A stretch of DNA of 64,000 nucleotides from Desulfomicrobium escambiense DSM 10707 (GTDB lineage: Bacteria > Desulfobacterota > Desulfovibrionia > Desulfovibrionales > Desulfomicrobiaceae): NCBI RefSeq assembly GCF_000428825.1, contig NZ_AUAR01000017.1:1-64000 (forward strand), written 5' to 3'. Of the stretch, positions 19,689-30,513 are shown piece by piece; the first letter of the stretch is position 1, and the number at the start of each line of letters is the position of its first letter. The position numbers and the translations under genes are program-made. The notes under the pieces were generated by a model, which searched no databases, was not told where the DNA came from, and worked only from the letters and a program-made list of their open reading frames with translations.

Positions 19689-20963
19689 TTAACCCACATC
19701 GCCCAGCAGGCGGTCCACCATGATGGACGCCGCGGAGCGGACAGAAAGGTGGTTGTACCTATCCATAAAACGTATGGCCCGCAACATGCCGTCGGCCCCT
19801 TCCAGAACCTCGGGCCGCAGGCCGTGCCCCGTGCCCAGTACCAGCAGGACCGGTTCGTCCCGCAGCCACCGGGCCGCCTGCTCGCAGGTCATGTTCCCGG
19901 CCTTGGCGCTGGTGGCCAGAACCTTGGGCCTGCGCCCCGTGCGCGCAGCGATGTCGGCCACGGCATCGTCCAGGAGACTTACCACCCGGACCCGGCCCAG
20001 AGCCTCGCTGCGATCGGGGTTTGCCGTGAGCCCGTACCCCTCGCGCCAGTGGCCCACGAGCGTGCGGGCCAGCGTCTGCTGATCCACCACGGGCGTGCAG
20101 ATATAATATCCGCCGAGCCCATAGGTACACGAAACGCGTGCAATATCGTGGAGGTCGAGATTTGTCAAAGACGTTGTGATGGTCTGGCCGGATTTATTTT
20201 CGACCGGGTAGTGCACCAGGGCCACGTGCAGGTTGCGACCCGGCCGAACCCTGTCCAATGCCTTGAGATATTTGATGTCCGCGTCGGTCAGAGGAGCGTT
20301 GGCCAGAATGTCGGGCCGCATGCGCAGGGTCGTTTCCAGGCTCTGCTCCCGCCGCCACTGGGCGATGCGGCCGTGATGCCCGGACGACAGAACCTCGGGC
20401 ACCTTCAGCCCCTCGTACTCCTCGGGCCGGGTGTAGTGCGGGTATTCGAGAAAGCCCGTGCTGAAGCTCTCCTCGTCTGCGCTCTCGTCCTTGCCCATGA
20501 AGTCGGGGATGAGACGGCCCACGGCCTCGATGAGACACAGGGCGCCGGTCTCGCCGCCGTTCAGCACGAAGTCGCCCACGGACACGGCCTCGATGGGGCA
20601 GAGCTCCTCCAGGCGGGCGTCGAAGCCTTCATACCGGCCGCACAGCAGGGCCAGTTCCTCCTCCCCGGCCAGTTCGCGGGCCAGGGCCTGGGTCAGGGGG
20701 CGGCCCTTGGGGCTGAGCATGAGGATGCGCGCCTTGGGGCCGAGGGTGGAGATGGCGCGCCTGAGCGGGTCCACGGCCATGACCATGCCCGGCCCGCCGC
20801 CGTAAGGCCGATCGTCGACGTTATGGTGCCTGTCCGTGGAGTGGTCGCGCGGATTGATGAACGAAAACTCGACCAACCCCTTCTCCCGGGCCTTGGAAAG
20901 CAGACCGCAGGACAAGGGCGATTCGAAGAATTCGGGAAAGATGGTGATGACGGAAAAACGCAT
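19689..20963 (-). CDS. trmD: TrmD fused to a second SPOUT-like RNA methyltransferase domain (424 aa)
   Basis: Residues 1 to about 240 are tRNA (guanine-37-N1)-methyltransferase: [36 protein letters not shown], and [19 protein letters not shown]. Residues about 246-424 match the domain I know as PF09936 (SAM-dependent RNA methyltransferase): [39 protein letters not shown], and [18 protein letters not shown] at the end. TrmD alone is normally about 240-250 residues. The fusion is uninterrupted and in one frame. The first half makes m1G37 in tRNA; the target of the second half is unknown. It lies in the rpsP-rimM-rplS operon. Confidence 0.95.
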   Translation of the reverse strand: MRFSVITIFPEFFESPLSCGLLSKAREKGLVEFSFINPRDHSTDRHHNVDDRPYGGGPGMVMAVDPLRRAISTLGPKARILMLSPKGRPLTQALARELAGEEELALLCGRYEGFDARLEELCPIEAVSVGDFVLNGGETGALCLIEAVGRLIPDFMGKDESADEESFSTGFLEYPHYTRPEEYEGLKVPEVLSSGHHGRIAQWRREQSLETTLRMRPDILANAPLTDADIKYLKALDRVRPGRNLHVALVHYPVENKSGQTITTSLTNLDLHDIARVSCTYGLGGYYICTPVVDQQTLARTLVGHWREGYGLTANPDRSEALGRVRVVSLLDDAVADIAARTGRRPKVLATSAKAGNMTCEQAARWLRDEPVLLVLGTGHGLRPEVLEGADGMLRAIRFMDRYNHLSVRSAASIMVDRLLGDVG

Positions 20964-20999
20964 TGCATCTGCTCCGGCCGGGACCGACCGGAGGTCGGG

Positions 21000-21548
21000 T
21001 CAGGGGTTCTGGTACAGTTCGAGGAGCCCCTCGGGCGGGTCGACGACGATAACACCGGCGTCCAGGTCTATGTCCAGGACGAACTCCTCCACGGCCGGCA
21101 GCATAATCTCGCGGCCCTGGTCGTCATGGATGAACCACAGCTCCTGTCCGGCCACGTCGCGGATGTCCGCCAGGATTCCGATCCGCGACCCGTCGACGTG
21201 CATGACCGGCAGATCTATGAGATCCTCCGGCCGCACCTCGCCCTCTTCGAGCTCAGGCAGGTCCTTCTCCCTGGCAAGCACCTCGGCCCCTCGCCAGCCC
21301 TCGGCCTGGTCCCGCCCCTGACAGCGGTCGACAAAAATCAACGCGCGCCCCTGGTGGGGACGCCACTCCAGAAGCTCGCAGGGCCTGGGCTTCTTGCCCG
21401 GGAGCTGGAGGTAGATACGCCGCAATCCCTCAAAGAGGAAAGGGGAGTCTGCATAAAGTTCGATGCAGAGCTCCCCCTTGAGGCCATGCGGTTTCTGGAC
21501 CCGGCCCAGCTCCACAAGCCTGACCGGGCCTGAATTCTCGACGGACAC
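21000..21548 (-). CDS. rimM: Ribosome maturation factor RimM (182 aa)
   Basis: It assists 30S head assembly by binding S19. Visible are the N-terminal RimM motif ELGRVQKPHGLKGELCIEL (about 13-31) and a PRC-barrel segment (EDLIDLPVMHVDGSRIGILADI) ending in MLPAVEEFVLDIDLDAGVIVVDPPEGLLEL. The start is GTG 21548, one base after the khpA stop, with GGAG 4-5 nt before it. Confidence 0.96.
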   Translation of the reverse strand: MSVENSGPVRLVELGRVQKPHGLKGELCIELYADSPFLFEGLRRIYLQLPGKKPRPCELLEWRPHQGRALIFVDRCQGRDQAEGWRGAEVLAREKDLPELEEGEVRPEDLIDLPVMHVDGSRIGILADIRDVAGQELWFIHDDQGREIMLPAVEEFVLDIDLDAGVIVVDPPEGLLELYQNP

Positions 21549-21549
21549 G

Positions 21550-21783
21550 CTACTCCAGAATCTCCAGGACGGAACGTTTCCTGGCCTTGGTCGAAGCCGC
21601 GCCCAGTATGGTGCGCATGGCCCTGGCCGTGCGACCCTGCTTGCCTATGACCTTGCCAAGGTCTTCCTTGGCCACCTTGAGTTCAATGACGGAAGTCTGC
21701 TCGCCCTCGATTTCGGAAACGGAAACACTGTCCGGATTGTCAACCAAAGACTTGGCTATGAATTCGATCAAATCCTTGAGCAT
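21550..21783 (-). CDS. khpA: KH-domain RNA-binding protein KhpA (77 aa)
   Basis: A small single KH-domain protein (YlqC/KhpA). It contains [13 protein letters not shown] and the GxxG loop in [25 protein letters not shown] lies 6-7 nt before the ATG at 21783. Placement between rpsP and rimM is the usual one. It probably binds RNA in the cytoplasm as a post-transcriptional regulator. Confidence 0.94.
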   Translation of the reverse strand: MLKDLIEFIAKSLVDNPDSVSVSEIEGEQTSVIELKVAKEDLGKVIGKQGRTARAMRTILGAASTKARKRSVLEILE

Positions 21784-21845
21784 AGGTACCTCCGCTGTAG
21801 AGCTGTAGGGTCGCAAGTCGAGCCGAACGACGAGCCTTGGAGGTA

Positions 21846-22091
21846 CTAATTACTGAATCCAGCTTTCTTTAGCAAGGAGCGAACGGTATCCGTGGGCTGT
21901 GCGCCGCGTTCCATCCAGCTTTTGATCTTGTCCTGGTCGATCTTGATGTCGGCGGGCTCGGTCATGGGGTTGTAGTAGCCCACGTAATCAAGGACCCGGC
22001 CGTCGCGACGGGAAGCGGAATCCACGGCGACGATGCGGTAGAAGGGTTTCTTCTTGGAGCCCATGCGGGTCAGTCTGAGTTTCATAGCCAT
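21846..22091 (-). CDS. rpsP: 30S ribosomal protein S16 (81 aa)
   Basis: Typical S16: [23 protein letters not shown], then [14 protein letters not shown] and [20 protein letters not shown]. The ATG at 22091 has GGGAG about 8 nt upstream. It sits 72 bp downstream of ffh. Confidence 0.98.
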   Translation of the reverse strand: MAMKLRLTRMGSKKKPFYRIVAVDSASRRDGRVLDYVGYYNPMTEPADIKIDQDKIKSWMERGAQPTDTVRSLLKKAGFSN

Positions 22092-22163
22092 TGTAGTTCT
22101 CCCTGAACGTAAGTGTGGTGCGCGTCCGGCGCCCGCCTCCAGCGGAAGGGGCGAGCCGGGCGG

Positions 22164-23672
<1,509 letters not shown>

Positions 23673-23707
23673 GCAAGGGCACCTATTGTAGGGAAAAGAA
23701 GTAGGGT

Positions 23708-23736
23708 TGCATAGACAAGTTCCATGCACCCGTCAA
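23708..23736 (-). promoter_or_regulatory. Sigma-70-type promoter of the ffh operon
   Basis: On the minus strand TTGACG (23736-23731) and TATGCA (23713-23708) are separated by exactly 17 nt. The -10 box is about 35 bp before the ffh start codon. The -35 box matches consensus at five of six positions and the -10 box at four of six. No other good pair was seen in this gap. Confidence 0.65.
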
Positions 23737-23836
23737 GTACGGTCTCGGCGCCCCGCAACGCAGCGCGTCGCGGGGGCGGAGACGAAAATAGGCAGAAAAG
23801 GGACGCCGGTCCAAAACCCGGCCGCCCCCGACAGTT

Positions 23837-25027
23837 CTAGGCCATGGCCTTGGCAAAGGCCCGCGCGAAGCCGGGGCCGGCGCCGCGGATGGTGCTTTCG
23901 TCCACACAGAAGGCCAGACGGAAATATCCGGGGTAGCCGAAGCCCGAGCCCGGTACGGCCAGGATCTGCTCCTGCATGAGCTCGTTCACGAAGGCCGCGT
24001 CGTCGCTGCCCTTGGGGATGCGCGGGAAGAAATAGAACGCGCCCTGGGGCACGGAAAAGGCGTAGCCCGCCTCGCGCAGGACCTCGGCCATGGCGTCGCG
24101 GCGACTGGCGTAGATGGACGCGTCCACCTGGTGGCCGAGGGCCTTGGCCAGCAGCTTCTGCCCCACGGCCGGGGCGTTGACGAAACCGAGGATGCGGTTG
24201 GTCAGGATGATGCCCGCCACCAGTTTGCCCGCCTCGGGCATTGCCGGGTTCACGGCCACGTACCCGACGCGCTCCCCGGCCAGGGCCAGGTTCTTGGAGA
24301 AGGAGCTGACCACCACGCTGTGCTCGTAGACCGGAAAGATCGCCGGGACATCGGCGCCGTCGTAGGCCAGAAAGCGGTACGGCTCGTCGGAGATGAGCAG
24401 GATGGGCCGGCCCGTGCGGGCCGAGGCCTGGCGCAGGACGTCGGCCAGGCTGGCCAACTCGTCTAATGTATAGATGCGGCCCGTGGGGTTGTTGGGCGAG
24501 TTAACGAGCACGCAGCGGGTGCGCTCGGTGATGGCCGCGGCCAGGGCCTTGACATCCAGTTCGAAGGTCAGGGGCTTGGACGGCACGGCCTTCAGCACGC
24601 CGCGGTGGTTCTCGGCGTAGAAGCCGTACTCCACGAAATAGGGCGCCGGGCAGAGCACCTCGTCACCGGGCTCGAGCACGGCCCGGAACAGGGCGTTGAT
24701 GCCTCCGGCCGCGCCGCAGGTCACGACCACCTGATCGGCGGTCACGGCCGTGCCCTGCTCCCCGGCGATGACCTCGGCCAGGCGCTGCCGCACCTGGGGA
24801 TAGCCGGCATTGGGCATGTAGCCGAAGGCGAAGGGCTTGCAGGCGTCGTCGGCCAGCTCGCGCAGGCCTTCGGCCACGGCCGCGGGCGGCGCCAGATCCG
24901 GATTGCCCAGGCTGAAATCGTACACGTTCTCGGACCCATATTTCTTCTTGAGCTCGATGCCGGCCTCGAACATGCGTCGGATCCACGACGACCTGGACAG
25001 GTAGCCCTCAACTTGCGAACAAAGCAT
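23837..25027 (-). CDS. PLP-dependent aminotransferase, class I/II (396 aa)
   Basis: A fold-type I aminotransferase of the AspC/AlaT-like group. It shows SLGNPDLAPP, NSPNNPTGR (Asn180 region), SDEPYRFLAYDG (Asp214), and the PLP Schiff-base lysine in SSFSKNLALAGERVGY (Lys245). The ATG at 25027 has GAAGGAG upstream; the open frame upstream of it is a shadow of the regulator gene. Its amino acid substrate cannot be assigned. It follows the sigma-54 regulator by 25 bp and is probably cotranscribed with it. Confidence 0.9.
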   Translation of the reverse strand: MLCSQVEGYLSRSSWIRRMFEAGIELKKKYGSENVYDFSLGNPDLAPPAAVAEGLRELADDACKPFAFGYMPNAGYPQVRQRLAEVIAGEQGTAVTADQVVVTCGAAGGINALFRAVLEPGDEVLCPAPYFVEYGFYAENHRGVLKAVPSKPLTFELDVKALAAAITERTRCVLVNSPNNPTGRIYTLDELASLADVLRQASARTGRPILLISDEPYRFLAYDGADVPAIFPVYEHSVVVSSFSKNLALAGERVGYVAVNPAMPEAGKLVAGIILTNRILGFVNAPAVGQKLLAKALGHQVDASIYASRRDAMAEVLREAGYAFSVPQGAFYFFPRIPKGSDDAAFVNELMQEQILAVPGSGFGYPGYFRLAFCVDESTIRGAGPGFARAFAKAMA

Positions 25028-25052
25028 GATATTCTCCTTCACGGCCCGGTCT

Positions 25053-26456
25053 TCAGGGGATGTCCAGGCCGATCTTTCTGTATTCACCGAGTTTGTTGCG
25101 CAGGGTGCGCACGGAAATTCCAAGCAGCTCCGAAGCCTTGGTACGGTTGCCGGAGGTCCTGTCCAGGCTCTTGATGATGAGCTGCATCTCCATCTCCTGG
25201 ATGGTCGGGATGCGGCCGCCCTCTTCAAAGGAAATGGACGGGGCCTGGACCGGGGCGGCGCTGCCTGCCGCATCCTCGGCCTCCTCGTCCTCCGGCGACC
25301 ATTCCTGGCCGTCCATGAGGAAGTGCACCGGCCGGATGGGGCCGCCGCCGGCCAGGAGCACGGCCCGCTCCATGAGATTCTGGAGCTCGCGCACGTTGCC
25401 CGGCCAGTCGTGGGCCATGAGCCACTGCCTGGCGTCGTCCGAGAGCTGCAGGGCGCCCAGGCCGTATTCGCGAGAATTGCGGCGGATGAAGAAATCGGCC
25501 AGGAGAAGCACGTCCTCGCCACGCTGGGCCAAGGGCGGCAGGCGCAGGGGGATGACGTTCAGGCGGTAGAAGAGGTCCTGGCGGAACTCGCCCCGCTCGA
25601 CGCTCTGCTCCAGATTGCGGTTGGTGGTGGCCAGCACGCGCACGTCGACCTTGACGGTCTCGACGCCGCCGACGCGGTCGATCTCGCCCTCCTGCAGGGC
25701 GCGCAGGAGCTTGGCCTGCAGGGGCAGGGCCATCTCGGAAATTTCGTCGAGGAGCAGCGTGCCGCCGCTGGCCAGCTCGAATTTGCCAAGCTTGCGTGAA
25801 ATGGCGCCGGTGAAGGCGCCTTTCTCGTGGCCGAAGAGCTCGCTCTCCAGGAGATGCTCGGGCAGGGCCGCGCAGTTCACGGCCACGAAAGGCCCGTTCT
25901 CCCGGCCCGAATGGATGTGGATGAAGCGCGCGAACATCTCCTTGCCCGTACCCGACTCGCCGGAGATGAGCACCGTGGCCTTGGACGCGGCCACCTGCCG
26001 GGCCAGGGCCAGGACCCGCATCACGGCCGGGTGCCGGCCGATGATGGACACCTCGCGCGGTTTTCCCTGGAGCGGCGCGGCGGGCGTGGAGGGTCCGGAA
26101 GGGACATCGGCGGGCAGGGCTGCCTGGACCTTTTCCCAGGTCAGGGGGCAGAGCCAGTAGTCCTGGGCGCCAAGCTCCATGAACAGACGGGCCTCGTCGG
26201 CGCTGCCCTTGTCCGTGAAGACGATGACCGGCAGGGGGTTGTCGGACTGCTGCACGGTTTCGAGCAAGTCCTGGGCGCGGTATCCGGGCAGACTCGGCAG
26301 GGTGAAGACGAGATCTGCCTTGCGCCCCTCGATGACTTTCAGGGCCGAGGCGCGGTCCTCGACGACCATGGCCTGGCAGTCATGGGCCTTGAACTGCGCA
26401 TGGAGCGGGGAAACAAGTTCCGATCGTGAAATGAAGAGGATACGCTTGGCCGCCAT
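25053..26456 (-). CDS. Sigma-54 activator with degenerate receiver (FlbD/FlrC-like, 467 aa)
   Basis: The N-terminal receiver-like domain (1-115) lacks the phospho-acceptor: the usual Asp position reads VFTLPSLPG. The AAA+ domain has Walker A GESGTGKE, GAFTGA (HEKGAFTGAISR), and Walker B LLLDEISEM. A Fis-type HTH ends the protein (NRTKASELLGISVRTLRNKLGEYR), close to FlbD/FlrC of flagellar cascades. Phosphorylation-independent control is likely. Start is uncertain: ATG 26456 gives a standard receiver start but has no good ribosome site; a TTG at 26480 with AGAGG just before it is an alternative. The true targets are unknown. Confidence 0.9.
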   Translation of the reverse strand: MAAKRILFISRSELVSPLHAQFKAHDCQAMVVEDRASALKVIEGRKADLVFTLPSLPGYRAQDLLETVQQSDNPLPVIVFTDKGSADEARLFMELGAQDYWLCPLTWEKVQAALPADVPSGPSTPAAPLQGKPREVSIIGRHPAVMRVLALARQVAASKATVLISGESGTGKEMFARFIHIHSGRENGPFVAVNCAALPEHLLESELFGHEKGAFTGAISRKLGKFELASGGTLLLDEISEMALPLQAKLLRALQEGEIDRVGGVETVKVDVRVLATTNRNLEQSVERGEFRQDLFYRLNVIPLRLPPLAQRGEDVLLLADFFIRRNSREYGLGALQLSDDARQWLMAHDWPGNVRELQNLMERAVLLAGGGPIRPVHFLMDGQEWSPEDEEAEDAAGSAAPVQAPSISFEEGGRIPTIQEMEMQLIIKSLDRTSGNRTKASELLGISVRTLRNKLGEYRKIGLDIP

Positions 26457-26592
26457 ATCCGCGCACGCTATCTTTTCCAAAGCCTCTTTGCAATACGGGC
26501 CGGCCCCGGCGACTTGCCCGCCCCCGGCCCTTCTGCTAGGGCTGGGGCGGATTTTCCGTGACCGCCCATCATTTTATCAGGTACATTCTTTC

Positions 26593-27345
26593 ATGAACCC
26601 CAAGAATCTCGAACAACTGCTGCGCGATGTCGCGGCCGGAAACATCTCCTGCGAAGCGGCGGCGCAATCCATTACCGGCTGCGGGCACGACGGGCTGCAC
26701 CTCGACCCTGGTCGCTTCGAGCGCACACGAGTGGGCGAAGTGGTCTACGGCCAGGGCAAGACTCTGGAACAGATCGCAGCTTCCCTGGACGCCCTCGGGC
26801 GGCACCACCCCGTCCTGGCCACCAGGATCGCCGAGAGGCAGGGACGGGAACTGCTGCGCCTCTTCCCGCACGGATGCCTGTGGGAAGAAGCCCGTCTCTT
26901 CAGCCTGGGCGCGGACCTGCTTTCGCCGGACCCCAGGGCGCCCGAGTCGGACGTGCTCATCGTCACCGCCGGCTCCTCGGATCTGCCCGTGGCCCGCGAG
27001 GCCCTGGGCACCGCCAGATTCCTGTCCTTGAGCGCGCACCTGGTCTCCGACGTGGGCGTGGCCGGCCTGCACCGCCTGGAGCGGCACCTGGACACCCTGC
27101 GCCAGGCGCGCGTCGTCATCGCCGTGGCAGGCATGGAGGGAGCCCTGCCCAGCGTCCTGGGCGGCCTGGTCAAGGCCCCGGTCATTGCGGTCCCGACCTC
27201 GACAGGCTATGGGGCCAATTTCGCCGGCCTGACCCCCCTCCTGGCCATGCTCAACTCCTGCGCCCCGGGCGTGGGCGTGGTCAACATCGACAACGGCTTC
27301 GGGGCGGCCGTGCTGGCGAAAAAAATTTTGGGGCAAAACGAATAG
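26593..27345 (+). CDS. larB: LarB: pyridinium-3,5-biscarboxylic acid mononucleotide synthase (250 aa)
   Basis: LarB carboxylates and hydrolyses nicotinic acid adenine dinucleotide in synthesis of the nickel-pincer cofactor of lactate racemase. Related AIR-carboxylase (PurE-like) features are visible: VLIVTAGSSDLPVAREA, VVIAVAGMEGALPSVLGGL, and PTSTGYGANFAGLTPLLAMLNSCAPGVGVVNIDNGFGAA in separated segments. Start at ATG 26593. larC, larE and larA are not in the window. It precedes the glycosyltransferase gene by 2 bp, so it is probably cotranscribed with the envelope-glycan operon, perhaps only by position. Confidence 0.92.
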   Translation: MNPKNLEQLLRDVAAGNISCEAAAQSITGCGHDGLHLDPGRFERTRVGEVVYGQGKTLEQIAASLDALGRHHPVLATRIAERQGRELLRLFPHGCLWEEARLFSLGADLLSPDPRAPESDVLIVTAGSSDLPVAREALGTARFLSLSAHLVSDVGVAGLHRLERHLDTLRQARVVIAVAGMEGALPSVLGGLVKAPVIAVPTSTGYGANFAGLTPLLAMLNSCAPGVGVVNIDNGFGAAVLAKKILGQNE

Positions 27346-27347
27346 CC

Positions 27348-28457
27348 ATGCGCAAACCGGTTCTTTTTCGGGTCACGAACAACCTCAAGGTGGGCGGCGT
27401 CCAGCGCAGGCTGCGGGCGCTCCTGCCGCTGCTCGCGGAGGATTACGACGTTCACGTCGTGACCTACAAGGACAAGGGGGTGTTCTTCGACGAGTTGGCA
27501 GTCTTGGGCGTGCGGACGCACTTCCTTCCCCGCAAGGGCCACTGGGACCCGCTGGCCATCGTCAGGCTGGCCCGACTGTTCCGGGAGCACAAGGCCGACA
27601 TCGTGCACACCCACTCCTTCGGCGGCAACATTTTCGGGATTCTGGCGGCTTGGCTCGCCAAGATACCCGTTCGTATCGGCCAGGTTCACTCGCGCGGCCA
27701 GCATTGGTACGGCGCAACACGGTTTCGCCGGTGGAAACAATGCAAGGAAGAAGCCGCCGTCATGGGCCTGATGGCCCACCATGTCGTTTGCGTCTCAGAG
27801 GAGACCCGAGCATACTATCATCAAATGACACGGCTGCCGTTGGACAAGATCAGCGTGCTCCACAATGGGCTCGATAAACTCGCATCTATGGGCACCATGG
27901 CCCTTGAAGAATTTCACCTTCCCCATGACAAGCCCCTCATTGGCTTCGTAGGTAGGCTTACGGCAGGAAAGGGCCTGAATTTTTTTCTCCATTTTGCGGC
28001 AAAGGCCCTGCAGGAGTGCCCAGGAAGATTTCATTTCGTGATTATTGGCGGAGGGGACCAAGCACCTCATAAAAAGCTTGCCGGGCTTTTGAACATTGAG
28101 GCCGAAGTCACATTCACTGGGGAGATGAAGGACATGCACGCCGCCTACTCCGCACTGGATGCCCTGCTTTTCACGTCGGGACCAGCGCATGAAGGAATGC
28201 CGGGAGTCGTTCTTGAAGCGTGCTCTTATGGTTTGCCGATCCTGGCCAGACAGTCCGAACCGTTGCGGGAAATACATTCCTACTACAACCGTATCAACTT
28301 TCTCAACGAAAGCATGTCCCCCGCACTTCAACTGGAGCAGACATTGGCGCTGCCCCCCGCCGACCAAGTGGAATTCAGAAACGAGTTCTCCATAGAAGCC
28401 ATGCGCGACAGAACTCTCGATCTTTATGCCAGATTAACGAAACTGGCCAGACAATGA
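27348..28457 (+). CDS. Glycosyltransferase family 4 (369 aa)
   Basis: GT-B retaining glycosyltransferase. The N-terminal acceptor domain has NNLKVGGVQRRLRALLPLL and VHTHSFGGNIFGILAA; the donor domain has FVGRLTAGKG and the E-x7-E type motif AHEGMPGVVLEACSYG. It has no signal or membrane helix, so it acts at the cytoplasmic face, probably on LPS core or a lipid-linked intermediate. Starts 2 bp after larB; its stop overlaps the next start by ATGA. Sugar unknown. Confidence 0.9.
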   Translation: MRKPVLFRVTNNLKVGGVQRRLRALLPLLAEDYDVHVVTYKDKGVFFDELAVLGVRTHFLPRKGHWDPLAIVRLARLFREHKADIVHTHSFGGNIFGILAAWLAKIPVRIGQVHSRGQHWYGATRFRRWKQCKEEAAVMGLMAHHVVCVSEETRAYYHQMTRLPLDKISVLHNGLDKLASMGTMALEEFHLPHDKPLIGFVGRLTAGKGLNFFLHFAAKALQECPGRFHFVIIGGGDQAPHKKLAGLLNIEAEVTFTGEMKDMHAAYSALDALLFTSGPAHEGMPGVVLEACSYGLPILARQSEPLREIHSYYNRINFLNESMSPALQLEQTLALPPADQVEFRNEFSIEAMRDRTLDLYARLTKLARQ

Positions 28458-29452
28458 AACCGCTGTCTCTTCTGCAGTCAACTCTGGGTGGAAGCATTCC
28501 AATCCTGTGCTACCATCAGGTGCGGCCGGACAGTGGCATGACGCCGGAAAAATTCGGCAGCCACCTGGACCTTCTCGCCAGTATGGGCCTCGAAAGCATC
28601 AGCCTCAAGCACCTGCTCGAAATCATACGAGGCCAGCGGCGCATGGCTGGGCCATCGGTGGTCCTGACCTTCGACGACTGCACATTGGACAGCTGGGTCT
28701 ACGCGGTTCCAGAACTGCTGCGGCGCGGCATGTGCGCCTCCTTCTTCGCCGTCACGGATTTCCTGGCGCCAGGCAAGGTTCGCCCGCGTGCGGACCAGGG
28801 AGGCCAGGGCACAAACGTACCATCCCTGGGCGATATCATACGGCGAGCGATCAAGGGGCATTTCGAGGGCTTTATGAACCATGACGAGGCCCGGGCCGTG
28901 GTCCACGAGGCGGGGATGGAGGTCTATTCGCACTCGGCAGCGCATCAGGCCTGTTTCATAAACCGGATTCAGCAGGGCGTCCTGGGCGACAACATGCACT
29001 GGAGCCACGAAGCCCTGTGTGGGCCGGCACCTGCGGACACCCCGGTCCACCCCGTCGGAAGCGCCTATGCACATGCCGGTTTCGGCCTTGACTGGGCCGG
29101 CCGCCCCCTGACCCTGACAACGCCTGAAGAGCGCCTGGCATTCTGCCTTGATGATTTCAGCAACAGCAAGGGTCATTTGGAGAGCGTTCTCGAAAAGCCC
29201 TGTCCTTTCCTCTGCCTCCCTTGGGGGGAATACGACGACATCACCCTGGAGGCGGCCAGGCAGGCAGGATATGAAGGAGTGCTGAATCTTCGGGCCGGAT
29301 ACGTCGGGCCGGGTACAGATCCCCTCCGCATTGGAAGGCTGGCGGTCACGGACCGCAAAAGCCGCTCATGGCTTGGGGTCAAGACGACCCTTCTGGCCAC
29401 AAAACGCACGTCTTCGCTTGTCCGGGGAAGACGCCCCGAGGGGCGTGCGTGA
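28454..29452 (+). CDS. Polysaccharide deacetylase family protein (332 aa)
   Basis: NodB-homology fold. The first motif VVLTFDDCTLDSW supplies Asp74-Asp75, and SHSAAH (His160, His164) matches the H-x3-H metal site. A PCPFLCLPWGEYDD segment probably forms the R-x-P-like third motif. No signal peptide, so a cytoplasmic or lipid-linked GlcNAc derivative is the likely substrate, as in lipid-A/core or glycan deacetylases. Overlaps both neighbours by four bases (GTGA/ATGA). Confidence 0.85.
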   Translation: MKPLSLLQSTLGGSIPILCYHQVRPDSGMTPEKFGSHLDLLASMGLESISLKHLLEIIRGQRRMAGPSVVLTFDDCTLDSWVYAVPELLRRGMCASFFAVTDFLAPGKVRPRADQGGQGTNVPSLGDIIRRAIKGHFEGFMNHDEARAVVHEAGMEVYSHSAAHQACFINRIQQGVLGDNMHWSHEALCGPAPADTPVHPVGSAYAHAGFGLDWAGRPLTLTTPEERLAFCLDDFSNSKGHLESVLEKPCPFLCLPWGEYDDITLEAARQAGYEGVLNLRAGYVGPGTDPLRIGRLAVTDRKSRSWLGVKTTLLATKRTSSLVRGRRPEGRA

Positions 29453-30513
29453 ACATCTGTTTCGTCAACTCCACAAATAAATGGGGCGGCGTCAAGAGCT
29501 GGACCCTGGACGTTGCCTGCGGTCTGGCCACACGGGGCAATCACGCCGTCATTGTCGGACGCCCGGGGCCCTTTGTCGACAAGGCTCGCGATATGGGCTT
29601 GGAAGCCATGGGACTCTCCTTCGGCCCTGATTTCAACCCGCTGCTGATTTCACGCTTCATTGGGATGTTCAGAAAAGGTAAGATCGATCTGATTGTCGTC
29701 AATGTCGGCAAGGACATGCGTACGGCCGGCGTCGCGGCCAAGGTTCTCGGCATTCCTGTCGTGCACCGGGTCGGGCTGGCAGGCGACATGCTGAACACCT
29801 GGAAGGTACGCTTGATGCACAAATGGGTGCGGCCGTCCATCCTTGTCCCCTGTGAACAGATCAAGGAGGGCCTACTGCAGGAACTGCCCCATCTCAGATC
29901 GGAAGAGGTCACGGTGGTCCTGACGGGCAAGGAGCCGGCGCCGGCGCCGCCTGCCACGGCGCACTTCCCTCTGCGCTTCATCTCCACCAGCCAGGTCAAC
30001 GAGGACAAGGGGCACCGAGATGTTCTCGAAGCCCTGGCCGACCTGAAAAAACGCGGGTATGATTTTTTTTATGACATTGTGGGGACCGGACGCATCGAGA
30101 CTGAATTGAAAGCGCTGACGTCCCGGCTCGACCTTGACGACCGGGTCGTATGGCATGGGTTTCAGAAGGATGTGAGGAGCGCGTTGCGGCAGTCGGACAT
30201 TTTTCTTCTCCCTTCCTTCAGCGAGGGACTCCCCAACACCCTGCTTGAAGCCATGGCAGAAGGACTGGCGTGCGTGGCCAGGGATATCGGCGGAGTAAAC
30301 GAAGTCTGGCCGCACCAGGCACAGCGTCTGTTGCTGCCCGCTTCTTCCGGCGCATCACATGTCGCTGCCGTCCTGGAAAGCCTGCTCGAAACCGAAGTCG
30401 AGGATATCCTGGGACTCGGCAAAATTTTCTGGAATGCAGCAAATGAGAATTCGCTGCGCATCATGTCCGATAAAATTGAACTTTTTTTCCAGGCACGAGG
30501 AGCTTGCCGGTGA
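29449..30513 (+). CDS. Glycosyltransferase family 4 (354 aa)
   Basis: GT-B fold. N-terminus MNICFVNSTNKWGGVKSWTLD; donor-site pattern SEGLPNTLLEAMAEG (E-x7-E) and GFQKDVRSALRQSDIFLLPS. The GTG start at 29449 overlaps the stop of the deacetylase by four bases. Its own stop overlaps the next GTG start. No membrane segment. Likely an LPS core transferase by context; donor sugar not determinable. Confidence 0.9.
   Translation: MNICFVNSTNKWGGVKSWTLDVACGLATRGNHAVIVGRPGPFVDKARDMGLEAMGLSFGPDFNPLLISRFIGMFRKGKIDLIVVNVGKDMRTAGVAAKVLGIPVVHRVGLAGDMLNTWKVRLMHKWVRPSILVPCEQIKEGLLQELPHLRSEEVTVVLTGKEPAPAPPATAHFPLRFISTSQVNEDKGHRDVLEALADLKKRGYDFFYDIVGTGRIETELKALTSRLDLDDRVVWHGFQKDVRSALRQSDIFLLPSFSEGLPNTLLEAMAEGLACVARDIGGVNEVWPHQAQRLLLPASSGASHVAAVLESLLETEVEDILGLGKIFWNAANENSLRIMSDKIELFFQARGACR

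Noticed and set aside
23837-25522. N-terminal extension of the aminotransferase
   Set aside because: The extra 165 codons are a shadow of the sigma-54 regulator; ATG 25027 has a good ribosome site.
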